Shown piece by piece: positions 56,339 to 64,000 of a stretch of DNA of 64,000 bases. The notes beneath the pieces are model-generated. The model searched no databases. It saw only the letters and a program-made list of their open reading frames with translations, and was not told where the DNA came from. The first letter of the stretch is position 1, and every line of letters starts with the position of its first letter. Source of the stretch: Bromus sterilis (Eukaryota; Streptophyta; Magnoliopsida; Poales; Poaceae); the NCBI GenBank assembly GCA_950022295.1, contig OX465599.1:289189501-289253500 (forward strand), read 5' to 3'. The position numbers and the translations under genes are program-made.

Positions 56339-59300
56339 ACCACCACACTCCCACCCCTTTCTAGGGTTTCCCTAGCCAAAAATTGCAGCCACACCCCCAG
56401 ATCTGGTCCAAATTTTCGTCCAAAAGCCCCCATTTTTCGCAACCCTAGCCCCCAGGCGATCTGGACCGTTAGATCTGGCGATCCGACGGCCCAGATCGAG
56501 CCAGCTCAACCCCCCTCCACTTTGCCCCAAAATTATCCCCATTTTCGTCCAACCCTAGCTCCAGATGCTCCCGGCCGTCCGATCGGGAGATCGGAGGGCT
56601 ACGGGTGGGCCACGTCGCCCCCCTGGACCTCTCTTCCTCGCTCTACCCCGCGGGCAGCCTGAGCCGCCGTCGCGCCCGCTTCGGCCAGCCGGCCAGGACG
56701 CAGCAGCCGCCAGCGCCCCATCTCTCCTCCCAGCCGACTCCACTCCTCTCTCCCTCTCTTCCCTCTCTTCCCTCCTCTCCTCTCACCTCGCATCTCTCTC
56801 CCAACAGGAACCGATCCGCTGCCATGGCCATGGAGCTCCAAGGACCTCGCGCCGTGGCCACCCTGCACCCCGCCGGCGAGCTCCCACGAATGGATCCGCT
56901 CAACCCCGACCTGCCCCGCCTCCTCGTGCCAGGCCCCTGCGCCGCCCGCCTCGCCGGCGCCGCCAGCAGCCCCGGCTACCTCGTCGGGACGAGCCCGAGC
57001 GGCTCCAGCCGTCTCCCCACAGGCCGCGGGTCCAGCCAGGCGCGACCCACCTGGAGCCCAGCACGGCCGAGGCCGCCACAGCCCAGCCAGGATGGCCTGC
57101 CAGCGCTCCAGCCACCTCCCAAGCCACTTGGGCCGAGCCCAGTGGGGTGAGCCCCTTTATTTTTTTTAGTATAACCCTGCTGAAATTTTTTCTAAGTCCC
57201 TGAAAATTGCTGCTGATCCCGTTTTGTAATGCGATTTCCCGTTGATATGTAGCTCCGATGAACGTGCCCCCAAAATGAAAGTTGCTTAGAATTGTGTGTA
57301 CTTCAATTCATCTTTTGTGAGCATTTTCATTTGAGGTCATCTTGATTGTATAATTGTGTGCTAAACAGGGCATCAGATCGTTAATTGCAACTGTTGCTGT
57401 TAAACTGTCTGAAAACTGTTGCTTGATTGAAACTTCGGGCGACGGTTGCTTCGCAACCGTACGTTGGAATTGAGTGATTCCTTTTGCGTTGTGTTAAGCA
57501 TTGTTTCTACTTCAGTTCCATAATTTCTTGCTGCATCATGATTGCATCTTGCTCCAAAGTAGCTACCCTGTTGTTAGAGTGCTGCTGTTTATGTTTTGTT
57601 GCAACTTCGGTCGACGAGTGTGTTGCGACCGTTTATCGGAATTGAGTGATTCCAATTGCATATTGTTAAGCATCATGTCTACTTTCATTACATGTATTGC
57701 ATCTTTATGTTAGCATTACTGGTCATATAGATATTTAGCTCCAAATTTTCTATGCTGCTGTTTTTGATAGCCACCTCTGTTTTTCTCTAAGTCTGTAACG
57801 TCACGATGCCATGTTGCATGCTTAATATCTTTTGATCTATGATGCCTTTTTGCATGATTCTTTTTGCCATGCCTTCCCTGTCATGTCTACTGTAGTTTCA
57901 TATCATTTGTCAGCATGTTTGCATTGATTATCCTGTTTATGCATTGCTCTAAAGTGTGCTTCGTGATGTTGGCAGGTTGTGCCCGTAACTTGTTTTGCTT
58001 ATATCTTTTTAACCGTAACTCCGTTTGGTGTGTTCTTTATATGTAACTTGATTAGTTTTTCGTGTACTTTGTGTTTTTGCTATTGTTTGCTGTTGTTAAC
58101 CAACCTAAAATATGGTTTAGTACAGAACAGTACCAACTGTTTTAATCATCGTGCGACACTTAGTGTATGCCATGTTTAGGTTGTGCCTCACTTAAATTGA
58201 CTAGCATAGATAGTTTACTTTGTGCTTCACCTCTTGACATGTTTGTGTGATATGCCATGCTTGCTTTAGTTGCCATGTTAATAACCGTTGGTTGATCACC
58301 TGTAGCTAAACAACTTGAACCACCGTAAACGTGCGGTATCGTCATGTGAGACGAATGGCCAACTTAACCTGTTAGTAACCGCTCTCGACGGTAGGTGCGA
58401 TGTCTCGTGTTGCCCTCTTGTTGATGCTTTCTCGTGTTTGCTTCGTAGTAATAGATGCTTGCTCGTTGAATGCTTTCCAGTGTTTCCGTCATGTGTGCTT
58501 TCGTGGGTACCTCTCGGAGACGTTGCGAGCGTGCGATCAACTACACCTTCGGAACCCGACTTATCAACAGGCAAGGACTATACATTACTTATGATCCATT
58601 CTATTTCAACTAGCGGTTTGCATGCTAGTCTAGGCTAGGTTCGATGTTTGATCCTACCACATGTTTATAGCCTCTTTTAAACCGATATAGCCAGGTCCCC
58701 TCCCAGCAAACCTTGTACTGTTATGTTGCTATTGCTCGTTGCTCAGCCCCTGCTTAGTATGCATGCTTAGGATGCTACGATGTTACCCTGTTACTCCTTG
58801 GTTTGGGCTATCAAATTATTATATTATTGTTGTTGATGATATGATTATTATAATGTTGGCTATATTCGACGAAGGATGGAAGGTCTAGGCTATCCCGCCC
58901 CGACGCTTTGTTCCATTCGAGTCACCTAGGATCCGAGTTCCGGGTATTGGTTTTAAGACTGAGCGTGCCTAACCGTGTGTGGGATTTTATGGGGTCCCCT
59001 TTTCTTACCTATCTAGCTTCAAACATTTCTAGAGGTGGCCCAAGCTGATTTACCATTTGAAAACATGCATATATATCTTGTCGGGTCGCTCCTAGCAGAT
59101 ATCTTTAAAAACAACTTGGGCCAGTGGAGACATGGTTTCTCTGTTGGTCCACCCGATCAGCTAGGACCCGGTTTCCCATGTGTGATTAACCGGCAATCCG
59201 ACCTGCGTCATACGGAAGAGTCCGATCCGAGAGCGTGGCCGGCTTTTGGATTTGGTGTCGACTCCCCGGGGGCCACCCGGTTTTGTTCGTTGTTAGTTAG

Positions 59301-59409
59301 AGGGACCTGTCATTTCGGATCTCTCGGAACTAAATCATAAAATGGTTGCCTATAATGGGTAGCAACTGAGAGTGATGGGCGTGCGTGTGGAGCCTTGTAA
59401 TGGGCAGTT

Positions 59410-59470
59410 GGTACACCCCTGCAGGGTTAAATCTTTTCGAGAAGCCGTGTCCACGGTTATGGACGACTTG
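59410..59470 (+). other. Conserved chromovirus LTR box with palindrome
   Basis: ggtacacccctgcagggtta, then ccgtgtccacgg and ttatggacgacttg. Equivalent boxes are at 6204-6270 and, inverted, at 15961-16020. The core is palindromic (CCGTG/CACGG; CCGCG/CGCGG). Confidence 0.75.
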
Positions 59471-60109
59471 AGACCTACTCCTTGTTCATAAAAAACAACA
59501 ACTGAGATAATTTTAATATAACTTGATCAACGTGTGTGTGCCTTGACTGCTTCTTCTTCGTCGGGATGCGGAGAGGAGGACAAGGATAGGATAGGTGTTA
59601 TGTTTGCGTAGTAGGTGGATAGCAGACTTGTTGGAGGCTATTCCTCGTCGAATTCTTGGCTCCTTATCTTACTCTCTAGATCGTTAGCCACTTCATAAAT
59701 GCTAGTGCGGCAGCAACCTCACCACTTACCCCATCCTTACCGTAAACTACTAGTTGTCCTAGAATGACGAGTGATGAAGTCCTTGTTGGGTCAGATGACC
59801 ACTATAGTTGGATGCTGAGTACTTCTGTACTCATGATACTACCCCCAAACTCTTTTCAGGGTTCTTGATCGAAAACACGTATGGTGATCGACGTTTCACG
59901 TGGAGACTCGACGACGACTAGTTGGGTGGATCCCGGCGGAGGGCCTGGACCCGTGTGGTTATGGGGATCGATGTTTTTCTCTTTGCCAGTAGGCTTTTGA
60001 TTGTAGTCTGTACTCAGACATATATCTTCCGATGTTGTATTGTATTAAGGCAATTGTATGCCGATTGTATGAGATGTAGTATCCTTGTATTTTTAATGTT
60101 GTGATATCA

Positions 60110-61088
60110 TGTTGGAAATCCGGGGCATATGACTTCGTCATATGTCGCGGTGGGACCGGTATGTGCTTCGTCCCTGGATCTGGATGGAAACATCTAGATC
60201 TGGAACAGTACCGCATATCGGGCCTTACATGCTTCTACGTTATAATCATATTCAATTGCATAGCCTATTTTTGTCGCCCCTTGATGTACCTTCCTATATC
60301 CTATGCTGCCTTATAAATATATATATAATATTCAGCAGTAAACCATGTGCATTGTTAGCTAGGTTTAGAATAGCGGGCCGTGATCACTCTGGTGAGTGAA
60401 CGCGGATTACAAAATATTATAACTGCAGCAGGTACGGATCAATGCAGACGCCCTAGGGAACCTACAACGGCGAGACTCTGCCGAGTCGCTTCGAGTTTGA
60501 CTTATGAGTGGACGGACTCGTATTTCGCTCTCGTCGGCTCAGTAGGTAGCATCACTGGGATGATACGAGGGTATTCCTCTTTAGTTCATTCCGCTGGTGT
60601 CTCGGCACCACCGGGGTGATACGAGAATATTCCTCTTTAGTTCATTCCGCTGATGTCTCTGTTGAACCTCTTCAAGTGTACCATCGAGGGTGATTCCTCA
60701 TGGTTTCACTTGATGGTAGGCACTCGAATCAACTGGTGTCCTTACAGGTAAGGAGTCGGGTGACCCAACGGTGCCCGTGCAGGGTATCTTAGCGGAGCGA
60801 CAGGTCAGGTGTATTCCACCGGTGTGCGGCGGGCCTGGTACTATTCGTGGCCGACAGATATCCTGTTGTACGAAAGTCGAGCTCTTCGGAGAAAACACGA
60901 GACAAGGTAACCGCACGAGTTGGTGGGACGACAGGGCAGGCACCGATGTTACTAGTGGTCCTGACTGCTGTCGTTGTCCGCGACTCATTCAATAAGGGGC
61001 AACGATAATGGTTGTCTCGACAGATAATAATAAAATGCTTAACGGTTCAAGTGGATGACTTGAGAGGCCGCAAAGGATTGTACGCACT
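60110..61088 (+). mobile_element. Probable remainder of LTR A
   Basis: Non-coding sequence between the end of LTR B and the next copia. Wording such as gggtgattcctc and the lack of coding content fit chromovirus LTR U5, but continuity with 53443-55864 was not proven. It contains a local tandem duplication at 60553-60665 and is cut at 61089. Confidence 0.4.
60553..60665 (+). repeat. Local tandem duplication, about 63-bp period
   Basis: ggtgatacgagaatattcct and attcattccgctgatgtctc-like wording occurs twice (starting about 60554 and 60617), with a few differences. Confidence 0.85.
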
Positions 61089-62208
61089 TGTTGGATATAT
61101 GCTCTAGAGGCAAATAATATATGATTATTCCAATATATCTAAATAAGTTCATGACCAGTTTCATACTGTGCTGGAACTGTATCAGTGAAACAATGATACA
61201 TGTGTGGTATAGAAACAACCAGAGTTCCTAGTCAGCCTCTCATGATGACTAGTTTATCGTCAACTGATGATTGTGGTTTCACGATCATGGACAATTAATT
61301 CAATTGACGGTAAGGTCACCTCATTGAATGAATGACGTGATGAACATTACCCAATGCAAGCGTTGCAACATGATCAAATCGTAAAAGTTCAGTGTTGTAA
61401 TTACAGAACGTAGTAGCCTGTTCCTTTGACCGTGAGATCACGCATAATTGCTATCTTCTGAGGATGATTTGAGTGCATTAACCGTCACACTGAAACATGG
61501 TGACCATAAAGGTGTATCTTGGGCTATCCGATGGGATATGTTGAGGAGTGTTGATTCAAGAGCGGGATTTGTCAATCCATATAATGGAAAGATACTTCAT
61601 GGCCAACTCGGTGAGATTGTATCCATGAAGTTGCGCAGCGTGTGAATAGGTCACAAGGATGAGTATCACGGAACGAGTGAATAAAGATTTGTCGGTAACA
61701 AGATAGAACTAGTGCATTAGATGCAGTTGATCAAATCTTGGACTAATCTAGTATCGCATGACAAAGGGAATGGTATACCATGTGAACGGTCCAATCGGTT
61801 ACTTCCGGAATACACAGGGGTCATTATAGGCATCCAGGTCCCGCTATTGATCATTGGCCGTAGCCTTTGTCTCGGTCATGACTGGAGTGTTCTCGGTCCG
61901 TAGGGTAACACACTTAAGGGCTCGATGAATATCGGAGACCTATTCGGAACTATCAGAGCTACCGGAGAACAGAGAAAGACGTACCAGAAAAGTTCCGTGT
62001 TGGTCCGAAGGTTGTTTGGAGTGAGCTGGAAGGAGTTTCTGATCATCGGGAGATGAAATAATATCTATTATTTATTAATTAAGTGAATTAATAATTAATA
62101 ACATTTTATTTATAATTAAAAAGTGCAATGGGCCAGCTTTGGGAAAGAAGCCCATTAGGGGAATAAAGGAAAAAGAAAAAAGAGAGAGAGAGGGACATAG
62201 AAACTAGC
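61089..62208 (+). mobile_element. Copia LTR fragment, BARE/Angela-like
   Basis: Starts TGTTGGATATATGCTCTAGAGGC, a variant of the BARE/Angela-like start; gcact (61084-61088) is the presumed TSD. Typical U3 wording (caagaggatgagtatcacggaacgagtgaa, in part) is visible near 61670. The LTR stops after gcccattaggggaataaagg and joins gag sequence by about 62209, so the promoter end, R, U5, PBS and leader are deleted. A (GA)n run is at 62181-62193. Confidence 0.75.
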
Positions 62209-62607
62209 TTCCCGCAAGATTTACGTGAACAATATGCGGATATGGACACGTTTGACACAATCGACATGATGAAGTCATTATTTATACATCAGTTCAGAGT
62301 GGCCAGATTTGAGTTAGAAAATGAGTTTCTTACTACAAAGATGGAAGAGAACACTTGTCTGAAAACTCACGTAGCCAAGATGCATGGGATACATCTGAAA
62401 CTCGTGGAGGACTTTAACTATTGGACCATAGAGGAGTCTGCTACAAACACGGTGCTACACTCGCTTCCACCGAGTTACACAGACTTTGTCCATGACTATG
62501 TCGGAAAAGGTGAACGCCTTCAGTTCTTTGAGTTCATCGTCAACCTCCGAGATTTAGAGGTTGAAGCCATTGAAGGAGAAATTGTTGATGTAGAAGGTAT
62601 ATATTAG
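62209..62607 (+). pseudogene. gag: Copia Gag fragment (UBN2-like)
   Basis: In-frame text begins before the ATG at 62242: FPQDLREQYADMDTFDTIDM, then MKSLFIHQFRVARFELENEF, VAKMHGIHLKLVEDF, and LHSLPPSYTDFVHDYVGKGE. This is the UBN2-type core of copia Gag. It ends at TAG 62605-62607. The ATG is internal to the domain, so the fragment is a truncated gene with no intact start. Confidence 0.75.
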
Positions 62608-64000
62608 ATATACTCGTTATAAATGTTTGTTCCCTTATACAACATTTGCAGTTTAATAAGTATATGATACTTGTTCTGTTTTATGAAAACAGGGACTGTC
62701 GTTGCATGGACGGGAAGAGGTGCGATCCAGGATTGATGGCAACCAAGATTTCACCAAGACATCTATCATAGAATTATACTTAGAGTATTAGATAAATCTT
62801 TTGTAATCGATTAAGTATGAACACTTAAGTACTATGTCTTGCATCCCGCGAGACAAAGTTATTCATGTTTTGAGACAAGTCAGTTGTTCCAGTTTGATGA
62901 ATAAAGTGTGCTTATACTATGATTGCAATTGAGTTTATAATATGATAGAAGCATTTATAAAACACCATAATTGCCAAGTGATATTCAATGTTTAATGATT
63001 AAGTTATTATGAATAACAATAAGGTCAAAAGTCATAACTATACTATATGCATGAGATGAATTCATAAATGATGAAGTCATTAGATACTCGATCTATTAAC
63101 TCATGAATTTATTCTCAACCAAGATGACTAATGACGGAGTTCTAGCGAAGTAGAACTTGCGCCAAACATTGTACATAAATGATGTATTAACCAAGCGCAT
63201 GAATAATCATTGAAGATTCTTCGCATGATTGATTGAACAAGCATTCAATTAAGATCATAAATCTGAGATTACGGAATCACAGTGAAGTTGGATATAAGAA
63301 TACAAATCACCATGATGTGATCAAAGTGATTAGTATTATAGTTGACATAAATGGGAGACTTGTGGAAATAATGCCACAAATTACGATGGAAGTTTAAAGC
63401 GCTCAAGCACCTAAAACCATTCGTAGTCATGCTAAAATGTAGTGTGGTCTAAATACATCCCCCTTACGCTAATGCTATTGAATGAACGAAGTTGTTATAA
63501 TTTATTAAGTTAAAACACCCACTTCATGAAATAAGGAAACCATTCTGAATTTAATGAAGCTGATGACTCCATATGATGATGGTGTTAGAAAGTTTCTAGA
63601 AGTTTTATATGATATAACTTTCTTTGTATTAGAGTTGTGAGCAATTATAAAACACACCTTCCCAAAAAGCAAAACTTGTATTGCTTGAATTGGTGAATGA
63701 GAAGATGGTTCTCAAGGAATAAACCAATGGGAGAAAAGTGAATTCTTTGACCAGGGTGATTGACCCTGCCTCCAGATAACAGAGTAACGCAACGGAAAAC
63801 GTTCGGCTGAAATGACTCCATGAAAAGAGGAAATATGCTCTTGATGATGATCATGGTATATAAGTTAAAGCCCTAGTTTAAAAATAAGAAGATTTTAATG
63901 AATACGTTCTGTACAGAACAATAATCATGCGTCTTATTAAGGGAAACAAAAGGGACACTGCTCATAAATTACGGGGGATTGATGCTTACCTAGGAAACGA
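62608..64000 (+). other. AT-rich, probably decayed copia internal sequence
   Basis: No frame above about 70 codons and no recognised motif. Its position after gag and its composition suggest degraded copia sequence. A minus-strand frame at 63645-63854 has no recognisable family and is not called. Confidence 0.35.

Larger units (their letters stand above)
55865..60109 (+). mobile_element. Chromovirus LTR B, inserted in LTR A
   Basis: Starts TGTAACAGCCCAG; ends probably gtgatatca at 60109. Flanks tgctg (55860-55864) and tgttg (60110-60114) differ at one base and could be the TSD, which would make this a solo LTR of about 4.2 kb. Contains TATA (56330), GC-rich leader to 57150 and a putative splice donor (ggggtgagccc at 57146), and boxes shared with the minus-strand LTR at 15961-16190. 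Frames at 56128-57203 are LTR leader sequence. Confidence 0.65.

Noticed and set aside
56128..57203. 212-codon and other frames downstream of a TATA box
   Set aside because: They are in the transcribed leader of LTR B; Pro/Arg/Ser-rich and not conserved in the related minus-strand LTR.
53443..61088. A complete chromovirus between two LTRs
   Set aside because: No gag or pol sequence lies between LTR A and LTR B; LTR B is better explained as a solo LTR inside LTR A.
61448..61903. Two 60-65-codon frames
   Set aside because: They are within the U3 of a BARE/Angela-like LTR and show no protein similarity.

Overview
The window looks like intergenic DNA from a large, repeat-rich grass genome, most likely Triticeae (wheat, Aegilops or barley group). 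It is almost wholly nested LTR retrotransposons plus one CACTA DNA transposon. The LTR ends, primer-binding sites and coding motifs fit three grass lineages: Ty3/gypsy chromoviruses (Tekay/Del-like), Athila-like gypsy elements (tRNA-Asp-type PBS, TGATACG LTR ends) and Ty1/copia elements (BARE/Angela-like, LTRs starting TGTTGGAAATATGCC, plus a second copia family). I found no credible single-copy host gene, rRNA, tRNA or CRISPR array. Long GC-rich open frames at about 3.8-4.6, 25.2-26.3, 53.9-54.8 and 56.3-57.2 kb lie in chromovirus LTRs and were not called as genes.

Layout. 3-3353: 3' half of a chromovirus polyprotein (protease tail, RT, RNase H, integrase, chromodomain), then a 4.1-kb LTR (3274-7373). 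7392-8165: copia LTR fragment. 8288-15689: plus-strand non-autonomous Athila-like element with gag and protease. 15690-17404, 24690-26501 and 47374-47800: three pieces of one minus-strand chromovirus LTR, split by two insertions. The first is a complete minus-strand Athila-like element, 17405-24689 (TSD tcaag). The second is a minus-strand BARE/Angela-like copia, 26502-47373 (TSD ataaa/ataga). That copia contains another complete Athila-like element, 31332-43371 (TSD cgcat), whose gag-protease frame is split by a CACTA transposon, 36237-40008 (TSD atc). The minus-strand LTR itself sits in the C-terminus of a plus-strand Athila polyprotein (47801-47899), followed by that element's 3' ORF and untranslated region up to 50054. 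50055-53442: second copia (5' LTR, PBS, gag), interrupted in gag by a chromovirus LTR (53443-55864, probably resuming 60110-61088), itself hosting another chromovirus LTR (55865-60109). 61089 to the end: deleted copia with an LTR piece fused to gag.

The three elements sharing the TGATACG LTR all lack reverse transcriptase and integrase. Two encode Gag-protease; the third has an unrelated ORF in the gag position. They look like layered parasites that need enzymes in trans. The most notable regulatory signal is a perfect six-unit heat-shock-element-like array in both LTRs of the large copia, upstream of the TATA box in the 5' LTR. The most notable coding oddity is a possible AP2-domain exon inside the CACTA element. 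All similarity statements come from reading the sequence by eye; no identities or database hits were computed.
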